From an uncultured Shewanella sp. (GTDB taxonomy: Bacteria; Pseudomonadota; Gammaproteobacteria; Enterobacterales; Shewanellaceae), in NCBI GenBank assembly GCA_947503555.1, contig CANNEE010000013.1, positions 62,001 through 126,000 of the forward strand: a stretch of 64,000 bases of DNA. The letters run 5' to 3'. The notes under the pieces were generated by a model. The model searched no databases. It had not been told where the DNA came from and saw only the letters and a list, made by a program, of their open reading frames with translations. The translations under genes were made by a program, and so were the position numbers. Below, piece after piece: positions 26,215 to 36,050 of the stretch (the first letter of the stretch is position 1; every line of letters starts with the position of its first letter).

Positions 26215-26973
26215 ATGGATGTAAAAGATAAGGTTGTTGTCATTACCGGTGGTGCTGGTGGCTTGGGATATGCGATGGCAAGCACACTGGCCGAGGCCGG
26301 AGCGAAATTGGCGCTTATCGATGTCGATCAACAGAAGCTGGAAAAAGCCTGCGTCGAACTGGCTGTGCATACCGAAGTGCAGGGCTATGCAGTAAATATC
26401 ACGGATGAAGAAGATGTGTTCGCCACTTTTAATTTTATCCTTGAAGACTTTGGTCAAGTTAACGTACTGGTTAACAATGCTGGCATATTGCGTGATGGTA
26501 TGTTGCTTAAGGCTAAAGAAGGTCAAGTATATGAGCGTATGTCCCTCGACCAGTTCCAGTCGGTTATCGATGTTAACCTAACAGGAAGCTTCCTGTGTGG
26601 TCGAGAAGCGGCAGCGGCTATGATCCAATCGGGTCAGGAAGGGGTGATTATCAATATCTCTAGCTTAGCCAAAGCTGGCAATATGGGCCAGTCTAATTAT
26701 GCTGCGTCAAAGGCAGGGGTTGCCGCTATGTCTGTGGGCTGGGCTAAGGAGCTTGCGCGTTACAATATCCGTAGTGCTGCCATAGCACCGGGTGTGATTG
26801 AAACTGAAATGACGGCGGCGATGAAGCCTGAGGCGATGGAGCGTATGACTAAGATGATCCCTGCAGGGCGATTAGGTCAAGCTCAAGAGATTGCCTCTAC
26901 TGTAAAATTCATTATCGAAAATGATTATGTGAACGGTCGTATCTTTGAGATTGATGGCGGCATTCGCATCTAG
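26215..26973 (+). CDS. SDR dehydrogenase of the branched-chain pathway
   Basis: A 252-residue short-chain dehydrogenase with an intact active site: TGGAGGLG (11-18), NNAG (87-90), Ser149/150 and Y162-AAS-K166. It resembles 3-oxoacyl/3-hydroxyacyl-CoA dehydrogenases. Given the cluster, a plausible reaction is oxidation of 2-methyl-3-hydroxybutyryl-CoA in isoleucine breakdown, feeding the thiolase at 19039; this is inferred. The ATG at 26215 is four bases after the mmsB stop. The longer frame from 26134 overlaps mmsB and is rejected. A terminator follows. Confidence 0.88.
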   Translation: MDVKDKVVVITGGAGGLGYAMASTLAEAGAKLALIDVDQQKLEKACVELAVHTEVQGYAVNITDEEDVFATFNFILEDFGQVNVLVNNAGILRDGMLLKAKEGQVYERMSLDQFQSVIDVNLTGSFLCGREAAAAMIQSGQEGVIINISSLAKAGNMGQSNYAASKAGVAAMSVGWAKELARYNIRSAAIAPGVIETEMTAAMKPEAMERMTKMIPAGRLGQAQEIASTVKFIIENDYVNGRIFEIDGGIRI

Positions 26974-26993
26974 TCAAGAGCAAGAGCACCAAA

Positions 26994-27032
26994 TAAAAAA
27001 CAGAAACCTACTGATATGGTTTCTGTTTTTTT
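26994..27032 (+). terminator. Terminator of the valine/isoleucine cluster
   Basis: AAAAAACAGAAACC / GGTTTCTGTTTTTTT with a nine-base loop; strong U-tract. Confidence 0.9.
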
Positions 27033-27154
27033 ATGCACAATTTCTTACTATTTGGGTTTTGACATTGTGACTAAAATTAACAATAATCCGGCACCCTGTT
27101 GATACTAGTTTCAGGATTTATAAGGTATTTTATTGACTAGTATAGAGTGCAACT

Positions 27155-27442
27155 ATGAGGTTAAGGCTGGCGCTTAATTTTTGCATTTGCAGTCATACTA
27201 TGAGGTTTTCAGTGGGGCTAACACAACTTATTACTCTGTTTAAACAGATATTATTGTTTATAGGTATCTGCGGAGTAGTCGTAATTTACTCTGGTTTTCT
27301 GTATCTTATGTTTACAGGCCAGCCAACGGTAAATTTAAGTTGGTATAGTTTGCTGTCGCCCTGGGTGTGTATCTATTTTGGTTTGACTCGTAAGCAGCAA
27401 GTAGCAGTCAGAAAGTGGTTTTACAATAAGTTTAACCTTTGA
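27155..27442 (+). CDS. Small membrane protein of unknown function
   Basis: Up to 95 residues with two hydrophobic segments (IGICGVVVIYSGFLYLMFTG and SLLSPWVCIYFGL) and a basic C-terminus ending FYNKFNL. The start is uncertain: ATG at 27155 or ATG at 27200, neither with a clear ribosome site. I do not recognise the family. It lies 36 bp before the S9 peptidase gene and could be co-transcribed with it. Confidence 0.45.
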   Translation: MRLRLALNFCICSHTMRFSVGLTQLITLFKQILLFIGICGVVVIYSGFLYLMFTGQPTVNLSWYSLLSPWVCIYFGLTRKQQVAVRKWFYNKFNL

Positions 27443-27478
27443 GTTATCGGTCGTTAATGGTTTAAGGGAGGAATAAGT

Positions 27479-29536
27479 GTGAAAAACTTGGTTGTTAGTA
27501 CAAGTGTTGTATTTATTTTTCTTACGCTGCTTTTAACTGCTTGTGATGTGAAGGTTGAACCCACCAAAGAACTGATCATAGTCGCTGAAGAGGTTGAGCC
27601 TACTGAGGCACCTTACGGTAGTTGGTCTTCGCCACTGACACCTATGGATGTCTATGGGCAGTCGGACAATGTTGTTGAGCTACAAAGTGTCGGTGGTGCA
27701 ATTTATTTTTCTGAGTCCCAAGGTACCTGGGGCGGTAAAGTAGGGGTCAGTCGCCTAGAGGATGATGGCAGCGTTACTTCAGTTGTTTCCCCTGATTTTA
27801 ACATCGGCTCTCGTGTGCATGAATATGGCGGCGCTCCCTTTTTAGGCATAGGTAAGAGCCTGTTTGCAACGAAAAAGAGTGATCAACTCCTTTACCGCAT
27901 TGCACCAAATCAAGCGCCCAAAGCACTAACTCCGAAAGATACTCGTCATGCTAACTGTATCCCTTATCCTCTAGGTTCACGATTAATTTGCGTTAGGGAA
28001 GATCATCGTCAAGAAGGTGAGCCAAAGGCAAGTTTAGTCACTGTAAACCTAAACGTACCAGGAGAAGGAGCGACCTTTGTTTCTGGTCATGATTTCATTT
28101 CAGCCCCTGCAATATCACCCGATAATCGTAAGTTGGCTTGGATCACCTGGGAGCATCCCAATATGCCTTGGGATGAGACTCAGTTGTGGCAGGGGAAACT
28201 GGACAAGAAGGGGCGTCTACATAGCATCGAGAAGGTCGCTACTCCCAAAGGCTCAATTAACCAGCCCATGTATAGCCCAGATGGTCAGCTCTATTTTGTG
28301 GCAGACTTTAATAATTGGTGGAATCTTTATTGCGTAGAAGGTAAAGAGATCGTCAATGTTTACCCCATCCAAGCAGAAATGGCGATTCCAGAGTGGCGTA
28401 TGGGGCACCACTTTTATGCCTTTGAAACGCCAAATACAGTGATTGCCAATGTTAATAAGAAGGGCAAAGCGCTGTTGATCAGAATCTTTTTAGATTCGGG
28501 TATCGCAGAGCCGATAGCAGCAGACTTTGGCGAGATTTCTCACGTTATATACAATGATGGCGTGGTCTACTTTATCGGAAGAAAGATTACGCCTGAAAAA
28601 GGCCTTTATAGAGTCAATGGTCGAGGCGTTGAGTTGCTGTATGCGCCGACTTTATCGGATTTTAACCCTAGTTATATTTCTCAGCCTGAACATATTAGCT
28701 TTGAAACCGGTGGTGGCAGTCGTAGTTATGGCTACTTCTATCCACCTAAAAATCCCGAATATGTAGGGCTTAAAGGAAGCTTGCCGCCGTTACTCGTTCT
28801 TGTTCATGGTGGCCCGACTTGGAAAGCGAGTCTGACTTATCGAGCTGATATTCAATTTTGGACCAGCCGAGGCTTTGCCGTATTGGATTTAAATTATCGT
28901 GGTAGTAGTGGCTTTGGTCGTGAATATCGACGCAGCTTGTATGGGCAATGGGGTATCGCCGATGTACAGGACGCCGTTAATGCCGCTAAGTACCTTGTCA
29001 AAGAGCAGCGAGTTAACCCTAAAATGTTAGGGATTCGAGGTGGTAGTGCCAGTGGCTTTACTGTGTTATCAGCACTCGCTCAGCATGATGTTTATACCGC
29101 AGGCGTAAGTTATGCGGCGGTCAGTGATTTAGAGCAATTAACCGCAGATACCCATAAGTTTGAGCAAGGCTACTTAGATCAATTAGTGGGTCCTTATCCC
29201 TTAAATCAGTCTGATTATTTTGAGCGCTCACCCATTCATCACCTACAAGGTTTTGAAGAACCTATGTTATTGCTTCAGGGGATGGCAGATCCTGTTGTCC
29301 CTCCAAGGCAATCTAAAGCAATTTTTAATGCCTTGAAAAGCAAGGGCGTCGCTTCTGCTTATATCGCATTTGAAGGTGAAGGGCATGGCTTTTGGAGTCT
29401 TGAGCATAGAATTGAGAGTTTGAATGCCGAGCTGTCTTTCTTTACCCAAGTCTTTGGTATTAAGACTATAGATGATATTCAGCCACTCAAATTGGAAAAT
29501 GGAGCGGCTCTGCCCAAGGATGCCGCGAGCCAATAA
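27479..29536 (+). CDS. Prolyl-oligopeptidase (S9) family lipoprotein peptidase
   Basis: A 685-residue envelope peptidase. It begins with GTG behind AAGGGAGGAA. Residues 1-22 are a lipoprotein signal with lipobox LLTAC. A beta-propeller region (about 60-430, with WDET, SPDG and SPDN motifs) precedes the C-terminal alpha/beta-hydrolase domain. The catalytic triad can be placed: Ser523 in RGGSASGF, Asp604 in GMADPVVP, His636 in GEGHGF. Related enzymes are dipeptidyl or acylaminoacyl peptidases, which cut short peptides. Substrate unknown. No terminator follows before ybiT's own promoter. Confidence 0.88.
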   Translation: MKNLVVSTSVVFIFLTLLLTACDVKVEPTKELIIVAEEVEPTEAPYGSWSSPLTPMDVYGQSDNVVELQSVGGAIYFSESQGTWGGKVGVSRLEDDGSVTSVVSPDFNIGSRVHEYGGAPFLGIGKSLFATKKSDQLLYRIAPNQAPKALTPKDTRHANCIPYPLGSRLICVREDHRQEGEPKASLVTVNLNVPGEGATFVSGHDFISAPAISPDNRKLAWITWEHPNMPWDETQLWQGKLDKKGRLHSIEKVATPKGSINQPMYSPDGQLYFVADFNNWWNLYCVEGKEIVNVYPIQAEMAIPEWRMGHHFYAFETPNTVIANVNKKGKALLIRIFLDSGIAEPIAADFGEISHVIYNDGVVYFIGRKITPEKGLYRVNGRGVELLYAPTLSDFNPSYISQPEHISFETGGGSRSYGYFYPPKNPEYVGLKGSLPPLLVLVHGGPTWKASLTYRADIQFWTSRGFAVLDLNYRGSSGFGREYRRSLYGQWGIADVQDAVNAAKYLVKEQRVNPKMLGIRGGSASGFTVLSALAQHDVYTAGVSYAAVSDLEQLTADTHKFEQGYLDQLVGPYPLNQSDYFERSPIHHLQGFEEPMLLLQGMADPVVPPRQSKAIFNALKSKGVASAYIAFEGEGHGFWSLEHRIESLNAELSFFTQVFGIKTIDDIQPLKLENGAALPKDAASQ

Positions 29537-29551
29537 GCCTGTCTCTTGTTG

Positions 29552-29579
29552 TTGAAAAATTGCCATAAGCTGGTATAGT
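29552..29579 (+). promoter_or_regulatory. Probable sigma-70 promoter of ybiT
   Basis: TTGAAA (29552-29557), a 16-base spacer and the extended -10 TGGTATAGT (TATAGT at 29574-29579). It lies just after the S9 peptidase stop codon and about 99 bp before the ybiT start. Confidence 0.65.
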
Positions 29580-29677
29580 TGCGCGCTTAATTTTCCCCCT
29601 ATTTTAGTTGCATGCGCTAAGGCGGTATTCGCCTTGAGCTTAAGTGCGTGCGCGATAACTCTACTTGGAATAACGCT

Positions 29678-31273
29678 TTGATCACTACAGCTAACATCAC
29701 CATGCAGTTTGGCTCTAAGCCGCTGTTTGAAAATATCTCAGTCAAGTTCGGTGGCGGAAACCGTTACGGTTTAATCGGTGCTAATGGCTGTGGTAAATCC
29801 ACTTTCATGAAGATCCTTGCCGGTGAGTTAGAGCCAACTAGTGGTAACGTCTCATTGGATGTCAATGAACGCATGGGTAAGCTGAACCAGGATCAGTTTG
29901 CCTATGAAGAGTACAGTGTGGTCGATACTGTGATCATGGGGCATAAAGAGCTTTGGCAAGTTAAGCAGGAGCGCGACCGCATTTATGCACTTCCTGAGAT
30001 GAGTGAAGAGGAAGGTATTAAAGTTGCTGAGCTAGAGATGGAGTTTGCCGAGATGGACGGTTATACCGCAGAGTCTCGTGCAGGTGAACTATTGATGGGT
30101 GTTGGTATTCCGCTGGAGCAACATTTTGGCCCTATGAGCGAGATTGCACCGGGTTGGAAGCTAAGGGTATTGCTGGCTCAAGCTCTGTTTTCAGATCCTG
30201 ATTTACTACTGCTTGACGAACCGACCAACAACTTGGACATCGATACGATTCGCTGGCTACAAGAGATCCTCAATCAGCGTAACAGCACCATGATTATTAT
30301 CTCGCACGATAGATATTTCCTAAACTCTGTTTGTACCCATATGGCGGATCTCGATTATGGTGAGCTGCGTGTATATCCAGGTAACTATGATGAGTATATG
30401 ACGGCGGCGAGTCAGGCCCGTGAGCGTTTGCTGTCAGATAATGCTAAGAAGAAGGCACAAATCGCTGAGCTTCAAGGCTTCGTTGCTCGATTCTCTGCTA
30501 ACGCTTCAAAAGCTAAGCAGGCGACGTCTCGTGCTAAGCAGATTGATAAGATTAAGCTTGAAGAGGTTAAGGCTTCTAGCCGCGTCAATCCATTTATTCG
30601 TTTCGAGCAGGAGAAGAAACTCTTCCGTAATGCGCTAGTGGTTGAGCAGTTAGCTAAAGGTTTTGAGCAGGAGCCGCTATTTAAGGACTTTAACCTGATT
30701 GCTGAAGTGGGTGAGCGTATTGCGATTTTGGGTGAAAACGGCGTGGGTAAAACCACTATGCTCAGAACCCTTATCCACGATTTACCTCAAGATGCAGGCA
30801 CCATTCAATGGTCTGAAAACTCAAGCATAGGCTACTACGCTCAGGACCATGCGGCTGATTTTGAAAATGATATGACGCTATTTGAGTGGATGAGCCAGTG
30901 GCGTAAAGAAGGAGATGATGATCAGACTGTACGTGGCTTCCTAGGACGTATGCTATTTAGCGCCGAAGACATCAAGAAATCGGTTAAGGTGTTATCGGGT
31001 GGTGAGCAAGGCCGGATGCTATTTGGCAAGATGATGATGCAAAAGCCTAATATTCTAGTGATGGATGAACCGACCAACCACTTAGATATGGAGTCGATTG
31101 AGTCGCTAAATAACGCCCTTGAGCTGTATAAAGGTACGCTTTTCTTCGTCAGTCACGATCGCGCCTTTGTATCATCTTTGGCAAACCGTATTATCGAGAT
31201 CACTGCCGATGGCGTGACAGACTTTAAAGGGACCTATGATGAGTTCCTTAAGAGTAAAGGTGTCGAAGAGTAA
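29678..31273 (+). CDS. ybiT: ABC-F ribosome-associated ATPase YbiT
   Basis: A 531-residue ABC-F protein with two ATPase domains and no membrane segments. First domain: Walker [10 protein letters not shown] and [14 protein letters not shown]; second: [18 protein letters not shown] and [12 protein letters not shown]. Between them lies the charged linker of ABC-F proteins ([20 protein letters not shown]). It is strikingly similar to E. coli YbiT, for example [20 protein letters not shown]. These proteins act on ribosomes. A TTG start at 29678 (GGA nine bases upstream) gives the 530-residue YbiT length; the GTG at 29648 adds ten residues not in the family. Confidence 0.93.
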   Translation: MITTANITMQFGSKPLFENISVKFGGGNRYGLIGANGCGKSTFMKILAGELEPTSGNVSLDVNERMGKLNQDQFAYEEYSVVDTVIMGHKELWQVKQERDRIYALPEMSEEEGIKVAELEMEFAEMDGYTAESRAGELLMGVGIPLEQHFGPMSEIAPGWKLRVLLAQALFSDPDLLLLDEPTNNLDIDTIRWLQEILNQRNSTMIIISHDRYFLNSVCTHMADLDYGELRVYPGNYDEYMTAASQARERLLSDNAKKKAQIAELQGFVARFSANASKAKQATSRAKQIDKIKLEEVKASSRVNPFIRFEQEKKLFRNALVVEQLAKGFEQEPLFKDFNLIAEVGERIAILGENGVGKTTMLRTLIHDLPQDAGTIQWSENSSIGYYAQDHAADFENDMTLFEWMSQWRKEGDDDQTVRGFLGRMLFSAEDIKKSVKVLSGGEQGRMLFGKMMMQKPNILVMDEPTNHLDMESIESLNNALELYKGTLFFVSHDRAFVSSLANRIIEITADGVTDFKGTYDEFLKSKGVEE

Positions 31274-31298
31274 GGCGGTTTCGCTCTAGGTTGAATCA

Positions 31299-31331
31299 CA
31301 AAAAAGCCAAACATCATGTTTGGCTTTTTTG
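31299..31331. terminator. Bidirectional terminator between ybiT and the PilZ gene
   Basis: AAAAAGCCAAACA / TGTTTGGCTTTTT with a three-base loop; A-run and T-run on both flanks suit both convergent genes. Confidence 0.9.
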
Positions 31332-31355
31332 TTTCGGCATTACCCCATCTTCAGG

Positions 31356-33755
31356 CTATTTTTGATTGAGAGGTCCATACCTTTGTTGTACTACATGGGT
31401 AATATCGATGAGCTCGCCTATGCCTTGAATATTCCATAGCTTCTCTTCAAGCTTCTTTGCCTTGTTAGGGGCATGAATTGAGAGATAGTTTAGCTCTTGG
31501 GTGACATGTTTAAGGCTAGTGGTATTGCAGGGAGCAATACCGATTCGAATTGCCTTAAACTGCCCTTTTAACTTTGCTTGGTGAATAAAGTTAATTTGAG
31601 CCTGAGTTGTGGTTAACTCATCTACGAGTATCGACTCACTGATGGAAAAGGGACTGCTAATACTGCTGGTATAGCGAAGAAAAAGCTCAAAATAATGCAT
31701 AGACTCATTAGGTCTATGGGAACTAATGGGCTCCAGAATGACTTTTTCAAACTGCTCGGGAGTGAGCAGAGTATTTAAATCAAAAAACTCTTCATCACTT
31801 GCCAATTCTGCATTGACTTGATGGGCACTAAAGCAGTGGGCTAGATTGCTATTGACCTGATTGATGGCTAATTCACTAATGTGAATTAATTTGTCGGTTT
31901 TAGTCACGGCAAAGGGCAGGGCGCTTAGCTGTCTCAGGGCTAAGTTCTTTAGCCCTTCGGCAATCTCTTTAAATTCTAAATTGGCCTCTGATAGTGCTTT
32001 AAGCTTGGTTCTATTGCTCTCTATGAGGCGTTTAAGAAATTCAACTCCTGGGTGAGGTGGCGGCTCAAGAATAGCGCTTAGGTGAAGTAATGTATTCCCT
32101 GAGCGAATTCGGACGATCTTATAGGCCAGCTGTTGAAGATTATTCGTCTTACTCAAGTGTTGAAGTTTAGGTAGGCTAATCGCAATAGGTGTTGAAGTAT
32201 CAAATTCTACTGGGTCATCTAAATTGACCTGTAATCCCATGCTTGAGATATCTAAGGTAATTCCTCTGGCTTTTATTTTTCCTTGGGTGATATTGACCAG
32301 TGTCTTAAGGGCAAACCGAGTTTCTTGGCGCTTATCTACCTCATGAAGTGATACCGCTTTGATGACGTCACGCTTAAGCTTTTCTTGAGCGAAGCATTTA
32401 AGTTGATTTGGATTTTCCTTGTGTTGCCACGACTGATAATTGCTAATTTGGTTGGGGTTGGTGATATCAGTTAACAGTAGTTGATGGCTAAATCTTTGTA
32501 TTTGGCTGCGGGTCAATGCTGAGTAGTCACTGTTGTCACCTGGCAGTAACTTGTTTCTATAGCCCTGTTTATGGGATAGCGCCTGCACTGTAACTTGAAA
32601 CACGCGCCAACTCGCTTTACTCGCGCCGAAATTGAAGAACAGCGGCATGAGTTTCTGTTCTGACAGTTCGGTTAAGCTGGCTGAATAGAAATAGAGCTTG
32701 CCTTTGGCGTTAAAGGTAAAGCAATAGAACAGCTCTTCTGTTTGTTCACTTTGCCCTGCAAGCAGTCGCTTAAGTCTTGCTGGTGTAAGCATGGCAGAGA
32801 GTTGACTGACATTGTTCTCATCGAGAAAGTAGTTGAGAGTGTCCCGGTTTTTCTGAGTCAATAATTTATGGCTAATATGAAATTGACTGCTAGCTTCACT
32901 AATAAACAGTGGCATATGAGACATATGAGCTAAGTAGTGAAGCTCTATATTTAAGCCAGGGATATTTCGATATAAGTCATTGATATTGACCTTATATCTG
33001 AATTTATAGCCAGTAATTAGATTTGAGAGCATTTTGGAAAATGCCTGACTCCCCTCGAGACGTCTTAGGCCGAGAACTTGGTGTGTATTGACAATGCTCT
33101 GGCTGACTATGTCGTAGGCTATCGGCCTTGATAGTTCATCAAAACAATACTCTTTTTCAAGCTCTGTGAAGTGGATGTGTAAAGCTTGATTGAGATCTAG
33201 CTTACAGTCCATCGGCACTTTAATACGGGCGCCAGAGACAGAGATATCTAAGGTGACCGCATCATAGGGGCCTAGATTTGGCTGAGCAACGGTGATCTTG
33301 ACGCTGTAATTCATCCGCTCTTCGGTTCTTTGGGTATAGCGCCCAAGATTGACTCCCGATGTGAGCTGAGTAGAGGCAAGATTACTTGGTGTTTGAGTTT
33401 GGCCTTTTTGTTGTCGCCTTGCCTTAATGCTTTCTATGACTTGTTCATAGACACCTGTGGTATACCGACCTTGATACTTGGCTAAAGCCTGCTTAAATGT
33501 GTTTTTGGTGAGGTCATCGATATAGTGTCTTTGTTGTCCTGTAATGAACTCAGCACAATGTAAGTCATTGCGACTTCTTAAGTCTATGACCCTAATACAA
33601 TCTGCGGTAAGGCGACCCAATTCCATTTTGATCAAAAATCGGCTCGACATGGACTCATCTGCTAATAGACGATCGCATACTTCGTGGAACTTAGGCTCCA
33701 TGGATAATGGAATCAACTGCTCGACTAACAGCTGTTGCTTTTCTTCTAGGCTCAT
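31356..33755 (-). CDS. Large protein with two PilZ domains
   Basis: A 799-residue cytoplasmic protein with two c-di-GMP-binding PilZ modules. The first has RTEER (143-147) and DISVSG (170-175); the second has RQETR (476-480) and DISSMG (502-507). Both match the RxxxR and DxSxxG requirements for c-di-GMP. The N-terminal 130 residues and the region 230-470 show no motif I know; C-terminal ~250 residues are likewise unassigned. The partner or output is unknown. It lies about 2.3 kb from the GGDEF-EAL gene at 36051, but on the opposite strand and in a separate unit. Confidence 0.85.
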   Translation of the reverse strand: MSLEEKQQLLVEQLIPLSMEPKFHEVCDRLLADESMSSRFLIKMELGRLTADCIRVIDLRSRNDLHCAEFITGQQRHYIDDLTKNTFKQALAKYQGRYTTGVYEQVIESIKARRQQKGQTQTPSNLASTQLTSGVNLGRYTQRTEERMNYSVKITVAQPNLGPYDAVTLDISVSGARIKVPMDCKLDLNQALHIHFTELEKEYCFDELSRPIAYDIVSQSIVNTHQVLGLRRLEGSQAFSKMLSNLITGYKFRYKVNINDLYRNIPGLNIELHYLAHMSHMPLFISEASSQFHISHKLLTQKNRDTLNYFLDENNVSQLSAMLTPARLKRLLAGQSEQTEELFYCFTFNAKGKLYFYSASLTELSEQKLMPLFFNFGASKASWRVFQVTVQALSHKQGYRNKLLPGDNSDYSALTRSQIQRFSHQLLLTDITNPNQISNYQSWQHKENPNQLKCFAQEKLKRDVIKAVSLHEVDKRQETRFALKTLVNITQGKIKARGITLDISSMGLQVNLDDPVEFDTSTPIAISLPKLQHLSKTNNLQQLAYKIVRIRSGNTLLHLSAILEPPPHPGVEFLKRLIESNRTKLKALSEANLEFKEIAEGLKNLALRQLSALPFAVTKTDKLIHISELAINQVNSNLAHCFSAHQVNAELASDEEFFDLNTLLTPEQFEKVILEPISSHRPNESMHYFELFLRYTSSISSPFSISESILVDELTTTQAQINFIHQAKLKGQFKAIRIGIAPCNTTSLKHVTQELNYLSIHAPNKAKKLEEKLWNIQGIGELIDITHVVQQRYGPLNQK

Positions 33756-33912
33756 AAATACAAGTGTAGGGTAAATTTACAAATTTTTAGAATTGACCAT
33801 TCTCTCAAGATGGCTAAATAACCAACATGGCAAGATAATCATTTCTTGAGTATTGATATGCCATAATTTGCAGGTAATTACCAGTAATGGTTTGTATTAT
33901 AAGGATTACTAA

Positions 33913-33948
33913 TAAAAAAGCTCCTTTGCCGATAGAGCAAAGGAGCTT
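33913..33948 (-). terminator. Terminator of the M17 aminopeptidase gene
   Basis: On the minus strand AAGCTCCTTTGC / GCAAAGGAGCTT with a seven-base loop, then a run of six T. Confidence 0.88.
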
Positions 33949-33969
33949 ACTATTTAATCTTGACCAAGA

Positions 33970-35328
33970 TTACTGGTATTTGTTCTTGAGGTGCTCAAAT
34001 ACGGCGCGAATACCAAAGGCTTCACCACCGATAGGGCGACCAGGTAGGGCTCGGTTGTTCCACGCCATCACATCGAAGTGGGTCCAACTGATATCTGAAT
34101 CGACAAAAGCTTGCAGATAAAGAGCTGCGGTAATCGCTCCGCCAAAAGGACCTGTGGCGCAGTTTGATAGATCGGCGATATTGGATTTCAGCAGATCTTT
34201 ATAGGGCGCATGTAGTGGCATTTCCCAAACAGGATCTTGTACTTGCTTACCGCCTGCGATAATTCCAGCTGCCAAGTCTTCATCGTTACTGAAAAAGCCC
34301 GGCAGTTCAGTGCCGAGTGCGATACGCATAGCGCCAGTTAAGGTGGCAAAGTCGATAATGGTTTCAGGCTTTTCTGTACAGGCTTCGGTTAGCGCGTCAC
34401 ACAGTACAAGGCGACCTTCTGCATCTGTATTATCAATCTCTACCGTGAGCCCTTTGCGAGTGGTAATCACATCGCCAGGTCTAAAGGCATTGGCCGATAC
34501 CGCATTTTCTACCGCAGGCACTAGCACCCTGAGTCTAATTGGCAGCTTGTGAGCCATAATGAGCTGAGCAAGACCGATAACATGGGCGGCTCCCCCCATA
34601 TCTTTTTTCATTAGGCGCATACCCGCGCCAGGCTTAAGGTCGAGTCCACCTGAATCAAAGCACACCCCTTTACCAACTAGGGTGACTTTGGGAGCAGACT
34701 CATCGCCCCAAGTTAAGTCTAATAGTCTAGGTTTATTGGCACTGGCGCGCCCGACCATATGTATGGTTGGATAATTTTCATCCAATAGTTGGTCGCCAAC
34801 CACTTGGCTAAATTGAGCGCCAAACTCGTTAGCCATGGCTTCCATCGTTTCGGCCAGGTGTTGCGGCATCATATCGGCAGCGGGAGTATTTACTAAGTCT
34901 CTCACTTTAGCCACGGCGCGAACAAACTTATTAACATCATCGGCCATCGCTTGGCTTGGCAATACAAGTTGTGGCCAAACTTTTTCTGATTGCTTATAAC
35001 GATCAAATTGATAGGCGCCAAGCCCCCAGCTAAATGCCGCGGCTTTGCACTGTGCTTCATTGGCTTGAAGTTGGTATTGACCAGAGGGCAATTTACTCAC
35101 TAAGTCCCCGCAGGACCAATAGGAGTCAGGCTCATCCGTCACCAAAATAACACTTTGAATATTGCCATCTGGGCTTGGAATAACGTTTGAACCTTTACCA
35201 TCAAAATCGGTATTTCTTAACCAATTTTGTACCTGCTCTGTTTGGGTTTCTAGCCAGTCTTGGTAGCCTTGGGTCGAAAGAATATAAAAGGGGATGCCTT
35301 GGGTGCCACTGATTAATAGATCGGACAT
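33970..35328 (-). CDS. Leucyl aminopeptidase family (M17) protein
   Basis: A 452-residue M17 aminopeptidase that removes N-terminal residues from peptides in the cytoplasm using two metal ions. The catalytic domain shows VGKGVCFDSGGLDLKPGAGM (metal ligands Lys and Asp), MKKDMGGAAHV, the family signature NTDAEGRLVLCDAL, and the later DFATLTGAMRIALG. The N-terminal ~150 residues differ from PepA, so it is a PepB-like or separate M17 subgroup. It is transcribed alone, with its own terminator. Confidence 0.9.
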   Translation of the reverse strand: MSDLLISGTQGIPFYILSTQGYQDWLETQTEQVQNWLRNTDFDGKGSNVIPSPDGNIQSVILVTDEPDSYWSCGDLVSKLPSGQYQLQANEAQCKAAAFSWGLGAYQFDRYKQSEKVWPQLVLPSQAMADDVNKFVRAVAKVRDLVNTPAADMMPQHLAETMEAMANEFGAQFSQVVGDQLLDENYPTIHMVGRASANKPRLLDLTWGDESAPKVTLVGKGVCFDSGGLDLKPGAGMRLMKKDMGGAAHVIGLAQLIMAHKLPIRLRVLVPAVENAVSANAFRPGDVITTRKGLTVEIDNTDAEGRLVLCDALTEACTEKPETIIDFATLTGAMRIALGTELPGFFSNDEDLAAGIIAGGKQVQDPVWEMPLHAPYKDLLKSNIADLSNCATGPFGGAITAALYLQAFVDSDISWTHFDVMAWNNRALPGRPIGGEAFGIRAVFEHLKNKYQ

Positions 35329-35478
35329 TTTAAACTCATTGTTATTGATGAAAATGCTGGCTATAGGTTATATCAATTCTTAGCAATATGGTATTGATTG
35401 AGCAAGGCTTTAGGCAGTTTTTATTCCCTTCAGGTATCAGGGACAGAATGGGTGAACCTAGGTTAGCGGGGAAGGGGT

Positions 35479-35856
35479 TTATTCAGCTTGTTGTTTTAGC
35501 TGCTTATCACTGGGCTGATTAAAAGAGCTTGGTAAAACATCCACACCGAGTCGCTTTGCTAGCTTTACAACCAAAGGAAGTGTGATGGGGGCAAATGGCA
35601 GCACAGCGACTACGCCTAAACTTAAGCCTTTAAGAATATCGCCAAACTGTTGATTTGCTTGTTTGAGCTCTTGTTTGCTTGCTTGCCTTTGGGTGTAGCG
35701 TTTGTAGGTGATCAGCATCTCTTTGGTTTCTTGCTTTTCTTGGGCAAGGGCAACTTTAAGGATCAGCAGATCCCGCTTAAGTCTCAGCTTGAAACGCTGC
35801 TTGCTAATACGTACTACCCTTACGGGGGCTTTATGAAAGTGTTGATAGTATTTCAT
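35479..35856 (-). CDS. Small LETM1-like protein (unknown function)
   Basis: A 125-residue basic protein. The N-terminal half is a Lys/Arg/Gln-rich helix (KQRFKLRLKRDLLILKVAL, then QASKQELKQANQQF). A hydrophobic stretch follows, LSLGVVAVLPFAPITLPLVV, then LAKRLGVDVLPSSF. The order GL-alp-ITLPL-ilPSSF recalls the start of the LETM1 domain of mitochondrial/bacterial membrane proteins, but the similarity is short and uncertain. It has one likely membrane segment. It stands alone on the minus strand. Confidence 0.6.
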   Translation of the reverse strand: MKYYQHFHKAPVRVVRISKQRFKLRLKRDLLILKVALAQEKQETKEMLITYKRYTQRQASKQELKQANQQFGDILKGLSLGVVAVLPFAPITLPLVVKLAKRLGVDVLPSSFNQPSDKQLKQQAE

Positions 35857-36050
35857 CGGCAGAATTGTCTCATAAGCTAGTTGTAACAGCTAGCGCTTTA
35901 TTGGGTTAAACTTTTGGATTACAAGTCTGTTACACTTAATTCTAGCTCATAGGGTGAGCGAGTTGTCTGCTATCTTAGTTCAAGCAGAAGTTAGCTGAGT
36001 TTCTTTTTAGTTAACTTCCTAATAAATAGAAGAGTATAAACCCGGTATAA

